From assembly GCF_040529335.1 (NCBI RefSeq), contig NZ_CP159534.1:2418001-2482000 (forward strand): a stretch of 64,000 nucleotides of DNA, written 5' to 3'. The first letter of the stretch is position 1. Every line of letters starts with the position of its first letter. This DNA comes from Streptomyces sp. HUAS MG91 (GTDB taxonomy: Bacteria > Actinomycetota > Actinomycetes > Streptomycetales > Streptomycetaceae). Shown here piece by piece: positions 8,332 to 16,837 of the stretch. A program made the position numbers and the translations under genes. The notes under the pieces are model-generated. The model saw only the letters and a list, made by a program, of their open reading frames with translations. It searched no databases and was not told the origin of the DNA.

Positions 8332-9117
8332 GCGGCCCTGGAGGCGGGCGGCGTGTTCGCGGATCGCGGGCAGCTCCGCCATCAGGGCCAGGCCCGGGCA
8401 GAACGTCTCGTAGCCGTCCCGGTGCCCGGAGACCGCCAGGAAGTCGGCGGTGCTGCCCGCGGGGAAGCGGCTGTGGCTGTTGCTGGAGACCAGGTGCGCC
8501 GTGGAGCGCGGGTCGACCCCGGACAGGCCCAGCTTCCACGCGGCGACGGCGGCGATCGCGTCGGTCATGGCGCGCGGCACCGGTGTGCCCTCGGTGAAGG
8601 TACCGATGGCGGCGATCCCGGCGGTGTTCTGGTTGAAGCCCTGGGTGTGGGCGCCGACGACGGGCCGGTCGGCGCCGCCCGCCCGGCCCTCGTAGACGGT
8701 GCCGCAGCGGTCGACGAGGAAGTTGTAGCCGATGTCGTCCCACGCCCTGCCGCCCGCCTGGCCCGCGTACAGGTAGCGGATGATGCGCGGGGTGTCGGCG
8801 CAGTCGTAGCCGTTCGGCGAGTCGGTGTGGTGGATGAAGACCGCCTCGACGCGGTCGCCGTAGCGGACGGGGTCGCGCCGGTAGGTGTCCGCCCGCGCGA
8901 GCCACCGGTCGCGCGGCACGATCCGCGGCGCCGCGCTCGTGTGGGCCCCGCCGGCGCCCGCGCGGGCCCGCACCGGCAGCGCGGCCGCCGGCATCACCGC
9001 GCCCGCCTCGGCCCGGGGCGGCGGCGCGGGGCCGGTCCGGTCGGCGCCGACGGCGCACAGCACGAGCAGCCCGAGGGCCAGGCCCCCGGGCAGACAGCAC
9101 AGCACCCTTCGCAGCAC
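8326..9117 (-). CDS. N-acetylmuramoyl-L-alanine amidase / PGRP-type peptidoglycan hydrolase
   Basis: About 263 residues. An N-terminal signal sequence (hydrophobic GLALGLLVLCAVGA) precedes an Amidase_2/PGRP domain. Visible zinc and active-site features are FIHHTDS, the IGYNFLVDRCGTVYEGR core, AHTQGFNQNT and the distal SGHRDGYETFCPG. The enzyme cuts the bond between MurNAc and L-Ala outside the membrane. The start is taken as GTG at 9117 because GGAG at 9126-9129 (reading the minus strand) is 8 bases upstream. GTG at 9123 is too close to it. It diverges from the MarP-like protease gene, about 99 bases away. Confidence 0.9.
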   Translation of the reverse strand: MLRRVLCCLPGGLALGLLVLCAVGADRTGPAPPPRAEAGAVMPAAALPVRARAGAGGAHTSAAPRIVPRDRWLARADTYRRDPVRYGDRVEAVFIHHTDSPNGYDCADTPRIIRYLYAGQAGGRAWDDIGYNFLVDRCGTVYEGRAGGADRPVVGAHTQGFNQNTAGIAAIGTFTEGTPVPRAMTDAIAAVAAWKLGLSGVDPRSTAHLVSSNSHSRFPAGSTADFLAVSGHRDGYETFCPGLALMAELPAIREHAARLQGRA

Positions 9118-9216
9118 ACGCACGTCTCCACTGTCCGGTCGCGCGGGCTGTGCGGTCGGCCACATGTCTGCCAGTTGGCGGAACCACCGGCGGGTTCACA
9201 TTCGTTTGTTACCGAT

Positions 9217-10419
9217 ATGGACCTGCACCTCCACGTACTCGATGTGGCGCTGATCGTGGTGGCCGTGGCCTACGCGGCCTCCGGTTACCGCCGCGGCCTG
9301 CTCGCGGGCTGTGTGTCGCTGGCCGGGTTCGTCGGGGGCGCCGCCGTCGGGGTGTGGCTGCTGCCGTTCCTGATGGACACCGTCACGCCCGGCACGTCGG
9401 GGGCGACGGTCGTCGCGGTGCTCACGGTGCTGCTGCCCGCGCTGGCGGGCCATGCGCTGGCGGGGCTGCTCGCGGCGCGCGTGCGCTTCGGGATGGACCG
9501 GGCGCCGGGTCCGCTGCGGGTGGCGGACGGGATCGGCGGGGCCGCGGCCGGCACCGTCGCCGTGCTGGTCGTGGCATGGGTGGCGGGCAGCGTCCTGGCG
9601 TCGTCGTCCTCGACGGCCCTGAACCAGGCGATCCGCGGCTCGTCGGTGCTCGGCGCCGTGCAGGACGCGATGCCGTCGACGACGCCGGCCTGGTTCTCGC
9701 GGGCCAGCGGGGCGCTCACCTCGGCCGGTTTCCCGCAGGTCTTCGACCCGTTCTCGCACGAGCCGTCCGCCGAGGTCGCCGAGCCCTCCGGGGACAGCGT
9801 CACGGCCGCCGCGACCCGGGCCGCGACCCGCAGCACCGTCAAGGTGGAGGGCGCCTCGGGCACCCAGGGCCGCGAGGGCAGCGGTTTCGTGTACGCCTCG
9901 CGGCACGTGATGACCAACGCGCACGTGGTGGCCGGCATCGACGATCCGACGGTCCGGGTGGGCGGGGTCGGCCGGCCGTACGCGGCGCGGGTGGTGTTCT
10001 TCGACCCGGACAAGGACGTGGCGGTGCTGTACGTGCCCGGGCTCGACGCCCCCGTCCTGAAGTTCGACGGCGGCGCGGCGCGGGGCGATGCCGCCGTGGT
10101 CGCCGGGTATCCGCAGAACGGCGGGCTGGATCTGCAGGCGGCGACGGTCGCCGACACCATCGACGCCGCCGGGCAGGACATCTACGGGCAGGGCAGCGTC
10201 ACCCGCGAGATCTACTCGATCCGGTCCACGGTGCGGCCGGGGAACTCGGGCGGGCCGCTGCTCACCACCTCCGGTGAGGTGTACGGGGTCGTGTTCGCGC
10301 GGTCCACCACGGATGGCGGGACCGGGTATGTGCTGACCGCCGGTGAGGTGGCGGGGGACGCGGCGCGGGCCGCTTCCGCGACGGCGCCGGTGGACACCGG
10401 TTCCCTGGTGTCGTCGTAG
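9217..10419 (+). CDS. MarP-like membrane serine protease (CvpA-type helices plus S1C protease)
   Basis: A 400-residue protein. The first 150 residues contain four predicted membrane helices of the CvpA/colicin V production type. A trypsin-like domain follows at about 195-385, with His in TNAHVV (near 233), Asp in DKDVAVL (near 268) and Ser in PGNSGGP (near 344). This matches the MarP family (Mycobacterium tuberculosis Rv3671c), an extracytoplasmic protease needed for acid and oxidative stress tolerance that activates a peptidoglycan hydrolase. The start ATG at 9217 begins MDLHLHV. The neighbour on the opposite strand is a peptidoglycan amidase, which fits an envelope role. Confidence 0.9.
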   Translation: MDLHLHVLDVALIVVAVAYAASGYRRGLLAGCVSLAGFVGGAAVGVWLLPFLMDTVTPGTSGATVVAVLTVLLPALAGHALAGLLAARVRFGMDRAPGPLRVADGIGGAAAGTVAVLVVAWVAGSVLASSSSTALNQAIRGSSVLGAVQDAMPSTTPAWFSRASGALTSAGFPQVFDPFSHEPSAEVAEPSGDSVTAAATRAATRSTVKVEGASGTQGREGSGFVYASRHVMTNAHVVAGIDDPTVRVGGVGRPYAARVVFFDPDKDVAVLYVPGLDAPVLKFDGGAARGDAAVVAGYPQNGGLDLQAATVADTIDAAGQDIYGQGSVTREIYSIRSTVRPGNSGGPLLTTSGEVYGVVFARSTTDGGTGYVLTAGEVAGDAARAASATAPVDTGSLVSS

Positions 10420-10458
10420 CGCCGTCGTAACCCGTCCGCGGCTCTCGTCGTGGCTGGT

Positions 10459-10510
10459 CGCGCAGTTCCCCGCGCCCCTGAAACGAGCTCCGCTCGTCCA
10501 GGGGCGCGAG
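10459..10510 (+). repeat. Intergenic palindromic repeat, copy 3, with truncated partner
   Basis: A full forward copy at 10459-10481, then an inverted partner (CAGGGGCGCG, 10499-10508) that lacks the GGGAACTGCGC part but resumes with AGAAGCGGCCAC. The arms CGCGCCCCTG and CAGGGGCGCG plus ACGAGC/GCTCGT form a long hairpin. It lies between convergent genes (MarP-like and SDR) and probably works as a bidirectional terminator. Confidence 0.8.
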
Positions 10511-10547
10511 AAGCGGCCACGGGGCCGCGGACGGAGAAGGTCCCGGG

Positions 10548-11336
10548 TCAGTAGTGCGTGCCGCCGTCGATGCGGACCTCGGTGCCCGTGATGAAGCGGC
10601 CGTCGTCGGAGGCCAGCATCGCGACAACCCCGGCCACCGCGTCGGGCCCGGCGAACCCCCCGTCCCCCAGCGCGGGCGACAGCTTCGCGAAGAGGCTCCA
10701 GTCGGTGTCGGCGGGCAGCCCGGGCCCCTGGCTCTGCTTGCTCTCGCCGGAGCCGTCCGTCATGCCGGAGGAGATGGAGCCGGGCTGCACGGCGGTGAAC
10801 CGGATGCCCTGCTTGCTGTACTCGGCGGCCAGCGCGTGCGTCATGGACTGGATGCCGCCCTTGCTGGCCGCGTAGGCCGCCATGTACGGGTGGGCGAACA
10901 GCGCGGACGTGGAGCTGAAGTTCACGACGGCGGCGCAGTCGCTCCGGAGGAGCGCCGGGACGGTCTCGCGGATCATCAGGAAGGTGCCGGTCAGATTGAC
11001 GGCGACCACCTGGTTGAAGTCGGCGAGCGACGTCTCGTGGGTGTGCGAGGAGCGCAGGATGCCGGCCGCGTTGACCAGCACGTCGAGGCCGCCGAGCGCG
11101 CCCAGCGCGGCGGCGACGCCCTCGCGTACGGACGCCTCGTCGGCGATGTTCACGACGACCGTGGTGAGCCGCCCGGCGTCGGCGCCCGCCTTGGCGACGG
11201 TGTCGGCGAGGCCGGCCTCGCTGACGTCGGCGGCGACGACCGTGCCGCCCTCCGCCAGCATGCGCAGCACGGTGGCCTGGCCGATGCCCGAGCCACCGCC
11301 GGTGATCAGCGCGCGGCGGCCTTCGTAACGGTTCAT
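10548..11336 (-). CDS. SDR family NAD(P)-dependent oxidoreductase
   Basis: A 262-residue classical short-chain dehydrogenase. It has the cofactor motif TGGGSGIG at 12-19, the NAG motif LVNAAG at 87-92, catalytic Ser near 141-142 (NFSSTS), Tyr155 and Lys159 (YAASK), and the common C-terminal IDGGTHY. The substrate cannot be read from sequence. It is divergent from a TetR regulator (117-base gap) with a palindrome in the gap, so it is probably the regulated target of that TetR. Confidence 0.92.
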   Translation of the reverse strand: MNRYEGRRALITGGGSGIGQATVLRMLAEGGTVVAADVSEAGLADTVAKAGADAGRLTTVVVNIADEASVREGVAAALGALGGLDVLVNAAGILRSSHTHETSLADFNQVVAVNLTGTFLMIRETVPALLRSDCAAVVNFSSTSALFAHPYMAAYAASKGGIQSMTHALAAEYSKQGIRFTAVQPGSISSGMTDGSGESKQSQGPGLPADTDWSLFAKLSPALGDGGFAGPDAVAGVVAMLASDDGRFITGTEVRIDGGTHY

Positions 11337-11388
11337 GACGACTCCCTGAGGGGCTTGTTCTGAGATGCGGCGTTCACCGTACGCCTAG

Positions 11389-11411
11389 GTGGCACGTTTT
11401 GCCACAGTGGC
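11389..11411. promoter_or_regulatory. Candidate TetR operator between SDR and TetR genes
   Basis: Two overlapping inverted repeats: GTGGCA-N5-TGCCAC (11389-11405) and GCCAC-A-GTGGC (11401-11411). Together they give alternating GTGGC/GCCAC half sites in the divergent promoter gap. This is the usual place for autoregulatory TetR binding. Binding itself is inferred. Confidence 0.5.
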
Positions 11412-11453
11412 GTTTCGCGCCGCCTGCCGGTCGCGCCGGTTACGCTTCCTCGG

Positions 11454-12113
11454 GTGAGCCGACCCGTGAACCCGCCCCTCTCGCTGACCGAGCGCCGCAA
11501 GGCCGCGACCCAGCTCGACATCGCGCACGCCGCCGCCGAACTCTTCACCGAGCAGGGTCCCGACGGCACGACGGCGGAGGAGATCGCGGGCCGCGCCGGG
11601 GTCGCGCTGCGCACCTTCTACCGGTACTTCCGCAACAAGCAGGACGCGGTGGCGCCGCTGCTCTCCACCGGCGGCGCCCAGTGGCGCGAGCTGCTGGCCG
11701 CCACCGAACCCGGGACGCCGCTCCCGCAGGCCCTGGAGGCCGCGGCGGTGGCCTCGCTGTCGCAGCCCGGCGAGGCGGCGGCCGAGGCGCTGCGCTGGAC
11801 CCGGGGGCTGCTGCGGGCGGCGCAGGACGATCCGGCCCTGCGCGCCGTCTGGTACCGGGTCAACCAGGAGTCCGAGGAGCAGTTGCTGCCCATCGTGACC
11901 CGGCTCGTGGGCCCCGGCACGGACGACCTGGAACTGCGCCTGATCGCGGCCGCCGCGACGGATGCCATCCGGGTGTCGCTGGAGGTCTGGGCCCCGTCGG
12001 ACGCCGGGACCTCGGGCCCCGGCTCCCCCGCCGACCTGGTGGCCCGCGCCCTGAGGAACACGGGGAACCGCGCGATCAGCCGGACGAAGGCCGCGGGCGC
12101 CTCGACCGAGTGA
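11454..12113 (+). CDS. TetR family transcriptional regulator
   Basis: A 219-residue regulator. The N-terminal HTH (about 12-58) reads TAEEIAGRAGVALRTFYRYFRNKQDAV, split across helices 2-4 in the classical TetR way. The rest is a variable ligand domain. It starts at GTG 11454. Near the C-terminus the coding sequence around 12058-12082 resembles a degenerate piece of the intergenic repeat (GGGGAACCGCGCGATCAGCC). The tail may therefore have been extended through such an element. It is expected to control itself and the divergent SDR gene. Confidence 0.88.
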   Translation: MSRPVNPPLSLTERRKAATQLDIAHAAAELFTEQGPDGTTAEEIAGRAGVALRTFYRYFRNKQDAVAPLLSTGGAQWRELLAATEPGTPLPQALEAAAVASLSQPGEAAAEALRWTRGLLRAAQDDPALRAVWYRVNQESEEQLLPIVTRLVGPGTDDLELRLIAAAATDAIRVSLEVWAPSDAGTSGPGSPADLVARALRNTGNRAISRTKAAGASTE

Positions 12114-12333
12114 CCACGCGGGCGCGTCCGCGGTCCATCAGGGCAGAGCACACGGACCCCCGCACCCCTGACGGGGCGCACTCCGCAGAGGAGCCGTGCG
12201 CCTGTGCCGCCCCCGTGCGCGGCCCCTTCTTCACGGGAACCCCACCTACCCTCGACCCGAACTCAGGCATTCCGGGGCCGAGTCAGGGGCATAGGCCTCC
12301 AGCAACCAGCCGCGCAACCTCGGGGAGGCGCAC

Positions 12334-13674
12334 GTGCTCGAGCCCGCACACGCAGCAGCAGGAACCGTCGTCGTCGTGGGAGCCGGGGTGTCCGGGCTCT
12401 CGGTGGCCCAGCACCTGACCAGGGCGGGTGTGAGGACCCTGGTCCTGGAGGCCGGATCCGGCGTCGGTGGCCGCATGTCCACGGAGAAGGTCGACGGATT
12501 CCGGCTCGACCGGATCGGGCGGCTGCTCTCCACCTCGTACCCGGAACTGCGCCACACGCCCGGCCTGGACGGCCTCGTGCTGCGCCCCTTCTCCCCCGGT
12601 GTGCTGGTGCACAGCGAGGGCCGCAACCACCGCGCCGGAGAACCGACCGGCACCCGGCGCGCGAGGGGCGCGCTGAACGCGGCACGCGCCCTGGCGAGCG
12701 CCCCCCGTCCGGTGCGGGGCGCCAGACCGCCGCTGGGCGGCCCGCTCGACCACGCGCGGCTCGGCGCCGCGCTGGCCCGGATCGCCGCGACCGAGCCCGC
12801 CCGCCTGCTGGCCCGGCCCGAACTGCCCGTGGGACGCGCCCTGTCGGAGCGCGGCCTGTCCTCCAGAACGGTGCACGGCGTCCTGCGGCCGCTGCTGTCG
12901 GCCCTGCTCTGCGACCCGGGTCTGACGACGTCCAGCAGATGCGCCGAGCTGGCCCTGCACGCGTACGCGAACGGCCGCCTCGCGGTGCCCGAGGGCGGCG
13001 CGGACGCCCTGCCCGAGCTGCTCGCGGCCGGGCTGCCGCCGGGCACCGTGCGCACGGGGGTCCGGGTCACCGCCGTCGCCGCGAACCGGATCACCACCGC
13101 CGAGCACGGTGAGTTCCCGTGCCGCGGGGTGGTGCTGGCGACCGACGCGGCCGCCGCCGCGGAGCTCCTGCCGGGGCTGCGCGTGCCCCGTTTCCACGAG
13201 GTCACCGTGGTGCACCACGCGGCGCCCGAGCCGCCGCTCGCCGAACCGGCGCTGCTGCTCGACGCGGACCGGCTCGGGCCCGTCGCGCACACCGCCGTGA
13301 TCAGCCAGGTGGACCCGAGCCGCGCCCCGGCCGGACGCGCGCTGGTCTCCTCGACGGTGCTCGGGCCGCCGCCCGGCGACGGCGAGCTGCGCACCCAGCT
13401 CGCCGTGCTCTACGGCACGTCGACCCGGCACTGGGAGACCCTCGCCGTGCACCACGACGCGCACGCCGTGCCCGCGATGCCCGCCCCGCACGACCCGCGC
13501 CGCCCGGTGCGCCTGCTCGACGGCCTGTACGTGTGCGGGGACCACCGGGACACCAGCACCGTGCAGGGCGCGCTGCACTCGGGGCGGCGGGCCGCACGCG
13601 CGGTCCTGGCCGACCTGGGCGCGGCGGCGGCCCCGGCGTCCGAGAGGGAGGCCACGGTGGGCGAAGCCGCTTGA
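12334..13674 (+). CDS. FAD/NAD(P)-binding oxidoreductase (amine oxidase/phytoene desaturase-like)
   Basis: A 446-residue flavoprotein. An N-terminal dinucleotide-binding fold VVVVGAGVSGLSVAQHL (about 11-27) is followed by LEAGSGVGGRMST, the extended GG motif of the amine oxidase/protoporphyrinogen oxidase superfamily. The C-terminus has the FAD-contact segment GLYVCGDHRDTSTVQGALHSG. It starts at GTG 12334 behind GGGGAGG (12321-12327). Substrate unknown. No carotenoid or haem genes adjoin it. The 220-base gap upstream holds no other gene that I can support. Confidence 0.85.
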   Translation: MLEPAHAAAGTVVVVGAGVSGLSVAQHLTRAGVRTLVLEAGSGVGGRMSTEKVDGFRLDRIGRLLSTSYPELRHTPGLDGLVLRPFSPGVLVHSEGRNHRAGEPTGTRRARGALNAARALASAPRPVRGARPPLGGPLDHARLGAALARIAATEPARLLARPELPVGRALSERGLSSRTVHGVLRPLLSALLCDPGLTTSSRCAELALHAYANGRLAVPEGGADALPELLAAGLPPGTVRTGVRVTAVAANRITTAEHGEFPCRGVVLATDAAAAAELLPGLRVPRFHEVTVVHHAAPEPPLAEPALLLDADRLGPVAHTAVISQVDPSRAPAGRALVSSTVLGPPPGDGELRTQLAVLYGTSTRHWETLAVHHDAHAVPAMPAPHDPRRPVRLLDGLYVCGDHRDTSTVQGALHSGRRAARAVLADLGAAAAPASEREATVGEAA

Positions 13675-13720
13675 GCGCACCGCCCCTGTCTGGTTCCATC
13701 CCTCAGGGCACCCCAAGATC

Positions 13721-13756
13721 GCGCCCGTCTCCGTGGCACATTCCGGAGGCGGGCGC
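13721..13756. terminator. Bidirectional terminator between convergent genes
   Basis: A 13-bp stem with one G-U pair (GCGCCCGTCTCCG, 13721-13733, with CGGAGGCGGGCGC, 13744-13756) and a 10-base loop. It sits midway between the stops of the FAD oxidoreductase and the minus-strand TPR regulator. Confidence 0.75.
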
Positions 13757-13788
13757 CCCCATTCCCCGTCGCTTCCGCTCCGGGGCCG

Positions 13789-15228
13789 TCAGCCGAGCGC
13801 GGCGACCTTGTCCCGGTAGCCGCGCACGGGCCCGGCGTCCCGGTACGGCTCCAGACGCCGCTCGAACTCGCGCACGTACTCGTGGGCCCGCACCGAGCGC
13901 ATGTCGGCGGCAGCGGCGGCCGCCTCCGCGCCCAGCGCGCACGCCGAGTCCAGCTCGCCGAGCCCGAGCCGCGCCGAGGCGAGCACCACCCGGCAGAACA
14001 GCCGGCTGCGCGCGTATCCCGGCGAGCGCAGCTGCAGCGACCGCTCCGCGTGCTGGGCGGCCGCCCGGTACTGCTGGAGGTCGCGGTAGCAGTGCCCGAA
14101 CTCGTCCGCCATCTGCGCTTCGTCGAAGAAGCGCGCCCAGTGCGGGACCTCGTCGCCGGGCCGCACCGCGTCGAGCGCCCGCTCGGCCCGTACGAGCGAG
14201 GACGTGCAGGCCCGCACCTCGCCGAGGACGCCGTGCCCGCGCGCCTCCACGGAGTGCAGCATGGCCTGGACCGCCGGGGGCGCCGAGGTGCCCACCCCCT
14301 GCTGGGCGACCCGCGCGAGCTGCACGGCCTCCCGCCCGTGCCCGAGGTACACGGCCTGGCGGCTCATGGTGACCAGGACGTACGAGCCGTACATCCGGTC
14401 GGCGGCGGCCTGGGCGAGCCGCAGCGCCTGCACGAAGTAGCGCTGGGCGAGACCGTGGGCCGCGATGTCGTACGAGGTCCAGCCCGCGAGCCGGGTCAGA
14501 TCGGCGACGGCGTCGAAGAGGCGCCGCCCGGTCTGCTCGCCGTAGGTCCCGCGCAGCATCGGCTCGGCCTCGTGCTCCAGGTACCGGACGAGGGCCTGCC
14601 GGGCGTGCCCGCCGCCGTAGGCGTGGTCGAGGGCGCGGAACAGCTCGCCGACCGAGCGCAGCGCCGCGATGTCGCCGCCGGTCACCCGCTGGCCGGGCCC
14701 GCGCTCGGTCTGGGTGCGCTGGCGGGGCACCGCGCCGGGCCGGCCCTGGAGCGGGACCCGGGGCGGCATCTCGCCCCGGCCCACCCGGTCGTCGGCGCGG
14801 CCGATCAGCCAGTCCCGGCTGGGCACCACGAGCCCGGCCGGGGTGAAGGCGATCTTGCGCAGTTCGACATGGCTGCCGGAGTCCTTGCGCCACAGGCCGC
14901 TGACGATGTCGACGGCCTCCTCGGGCGAGCCGGCGAACTCCAGGCCCGCGTACACGGGCGCGCAGGCGTCGAGTCCGAGGTCCTGGGCGGAGAGGCGGCG
15001 GCCGAGCCGCCGGGTGAACACCTCGGCGATCAGTGCGGGCGTGGTCCCCCGCGGCTGCTGCCCGCGCAGCCATCTGGTCACCGAGGTCTTGTCGTAGCGC
15101 AGATCGAGACCGTGTTCCAGCCCTAGCTGGTCCACGCGGCGCGCGAGCCCCGCATTGGAGAAACCCGCCTCCGCGATGAGCGCGGCGAGCTGGCGGTTCG
15201 GGGTGCGCTGCGGAGGTCGTTCCGTCAT
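13789..15228 (-). CDS. NsdA-like TPR transcriptional regulator
   Basis: A 479-residue Streptomyces-type regulator. The N-terminal region has an HTH-like segment (QLAALIAEAGFSNAGLARRVD, split, then SVTRWLRGQQPRG). The rest is a long alpha-helical array of TPR-like repeats (for example AQAAADRMYGSYVLVTMSRQ and LGHGREAVQLARVAQQG). The family includes NsdA, a negative regulator of differentiation and antibiotic production in S. coelicolor; whether this is the orthologue or a paralogue cannot be told here. The start is set at the ATG that begins MTERPPQRTPNRQ. The longer frame is poorly conserved-looking. It shows no phosphotransfer or enzyme motifs. Confidence 0.8.
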   Translation of the reverse strand: MTERPPQRTPNRQLAALIAEAGFSNAGLARRVDQLGLEHGLDLRYDKTSVTRWLRGQQPRGTTPALIAEVFTRRLGRRLSAQDLGLDACAPVYAGLEFAGSPEEAVDIVSGLWRKDSGSHVELRKIAFTPAGLVVPSRDWLIGRADDRVGRGEMPPRVPLQGRPGAVPRQRTQTERGPGQRVTGGDIAALRSVGELFRALDHAYGGGHARQALVRYLEHEAEPMLRGTYGEQTGRRLFDAVADLTRLAGWTSYDIAAHGLAQRYFVQALRLAQAAADRMYGSYVLVTMSRQAVYLGHGREAVQLARVAQQGVGTSAPPAVQAMLHSVEARGHGVLGEVRACTSSLVRAERALDAVRPGDEVPHWARFFDEAQMADEFGHCYRDLQQYRAAAQHAERSLQLRSPGYARSRLFCRVVLASARLGLGELDSACALGAEAAAAAADMRSVRAHEYVREFERRLEPYRDAGPVRGYRDKVAALG

Positions 15229-15465
15229 CAGCTGTGCGGTCTCCTGCCTTCCGGGCCGGGGTGCAGCCCTCATGGAACGGCGCGACTGTAACGGCGATAT
15301 TCGGCCGTGACGGGGGCTTCTCCCACCCTTCATCCGATCGTGTGACGAACGGTGAGGAAGGTGGACAGCGCGCGGAACACCGGGGCCGGTCGGGGGGCAT
15401 GCGCGGTCCGGCCGGAAACAGTCATACGATGCGTGTGCGCTACACCGGAAGGTTCAAGGTTCCCC

Positions 15466-15816
15466 GTGCCTCATATCGACATCGACTACTCCGACCGTCT
15501 CGTCGGCAGGGACGGCGGCCTCGACGTATCCGCCCTGGTGGCGGAGTTGCACCCGCTCGTCGTCGACCGGGTCCGCTCGGTCGGGGTCGGCAAGACGTTC
15601 GCACGGCCCTCGGCCTCGTACGTGGACGGGGAGGCGGCCCCCTTCGTGCATGTGTCGGTCGGCCTGCTGCCCGGCCGTCCACAGGCTGTCAAGAACGCCC
15701 TCTCCGACGACGTACTGACCCTCCTCGACAAGCACCTGTCCGCGGTCCCCGGGGTGACGTACTCGGTCGAGGTGCGCGATCTGGACGCCTCGTACCGCCT
15801 CTACCCGACCCATTGA
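15466..15816 (+). CDS. 5-carboxymethyl-2-hydroxymuconate isomerase-like tautomerase (CHMI family)
   Basis: A 116-residue protein beginning (GTG) Met-Pro-His-Ile-Asp-Ile. After Met removal this gives the N-terminal proline that acts as catalytic base in the tautomerase superfamily. The internal HVSVGLLPGR and C-terminal SVEVRDLDASYRL match the CHMI subgroup. The rest of the homoprotocatechuate pathway is absent, so the physiological substrate is open. A paralogue lies at 47500-47850. It starts 237 bases from the divergent NsdA-like gene and precedes lipB by 93 bases. GGAAGG lies at 15447-15452. Confidence 0.8.
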   Translation: MPHIDIDYSDRLVGRDGGLDVSALVAELHPLVVDRVRSVGVGKTFARPSASYVDGEAAPFVHVSVGLLPGRPQAVKNALSDDVLTLLDKHLSAVPGVTYSVEVRDLDASYRLYPTH

Positions 15817-15909
15817 GGCACCGGTGGGGCGCCGTACGCTTGCCGGGGGCGCGACAAGTGCACCGACGCGTGCACGGTGAAGGTTCTGGTTCTTGAGGAG
15901 GCGCTTTCC

Positions 15910-16722
15910 GTGAGTGAGTTCCGGTTCGTCCGGCTGGGGTTCGGTGCGGACATGGTCGAGTACCAGGTCGCCTGGGACGAGCAGCGCCGGGTGCACGCCG
16001 CCCGGTTCGCCGACGAGGTCCCCGACACCTGTCTGCTCCTGGAACACCCGCCGGTCTACACCGCGGGCCGGCGCACCGCCCCCGAGGAGCGCCCGCTGGA
16101 CGGCACCCCGGTCATCGACGTGGACCGCGGCGGCAAGATCACCTGGCACGGCCCGGGCCAGCTCGTCGGCTACCCGATCCAGAAGCTGCCGCGCCCGGTG
16201 GACGTGGTCGCGCACCTGCGCCGGCTGGAGGACGCGATGATCGCGGTCTGCGCCGAGTTCGGCATCGAGGCGGCCCGGGTCGAGGGCCGGGCGGGCGTCT
16301 GGGTTCTCGGCGACCCGATCGAGCGGCGGACGAACCTCGGCGGCCTGTCCCTCGACTTCGACCCGCGCCTGAGCAGCGAGGACGAGGAGTTCGACCACCG
16401 TCTGGTCGGCCCCGAGTACGCGCCGTCGAACGCCGGCCAGCGCCACGAGGACCGCAAGATCTGCGCGATGGGCATCCGGGTCGCCAAGGGCGTCACGATG
16501 CACGGCTTCGCGCTGAACGTGAATCCGGACACCTCGAACTTCGACAAGATCATCCCGTGCGGCATCCGGGACGCGGGCGTCACCTCGCTCAGTCACGAGC
16601 TGGGCCGCGAGGTCACCATGGACGAGGTGCTGCCGGTCGCGGAGAAGCACCTCCAGCGCGTACTGGGCGGAGCGGACCTCAAGCCGCGCCTCGTCGAGAA
16701 CGCGGAGAAGGCCACCGCCTGA
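15910..16722 (+). CDS. lipB: Octanoyltransferase (lipoyl(octanoyl) transferase)
   Basis: A 270-residue enzyme that moves octanoate from acyl carrier protein to a lysine on lipoyl domains (E2 subunits, GcvH), the first step of lipoate assembly. The family signature [18 protein letters not shown] is intact. Catalytic Lys is near 183 (RKICAMGI) and catalytic Cys at 217 (IIPCGIRD). The start is GTG 15910, behind GAGGAG at 15895-15900. The upstream ATG at 15877 has no ribosome site. lipA follows 115 bases downstream with its own leader. Confidence 0.96.
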   Translation: MSEFRFVRLGFGADMVEYQVAWDEQRRVHAARFADEVPDTCLLLEHPPVYTAGRRTAPEERPLDGTPVIDVDRGGKITWHGPGQLVGYPIQKLPRPVDVVAHLRRLEDAMIAVCAEFGIEAARVEGRAGVWVLGDPIERRTNLGGLSLDFDPRLSSEDEEFDHRLVGPEYAPSNAGQRHEDRKICAMGIRVAKGVTMHGFALNVNPDTSNFDKIIPCGIRDAGVTSLSHELGREVTMDEVLPVAEKHLQRVLGGADLKPRLVENAEKATA

Positions 16723-16747
16723 CCGTCCCGGCGGGGAATGTGCCCCG

Positions 16748-16765
16748 TTGGCCAGAGGTTGGCCA
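16748..16765. promoter_or_regulatory. Direct repeat in the lipA leader
   Basis: Two copies of TTGGCCA separated by GAGG, in the lipB-lipA gap. They are followed at 16778-16785 by the palindrome ATGTACAT and a second GATGTACG at 16799-16806. The repeats may belong to a lipA promoter or operator. No known regulator motif is recognised. Confidence 0.35.
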
Positions 16766-16837
16766 CCCGTGAGGGCCATGTACATCACGGGCGTACCCTG
16801 ATGTACGCCGAGGAATCGAAGCTTTAGGGAGCCGGTC

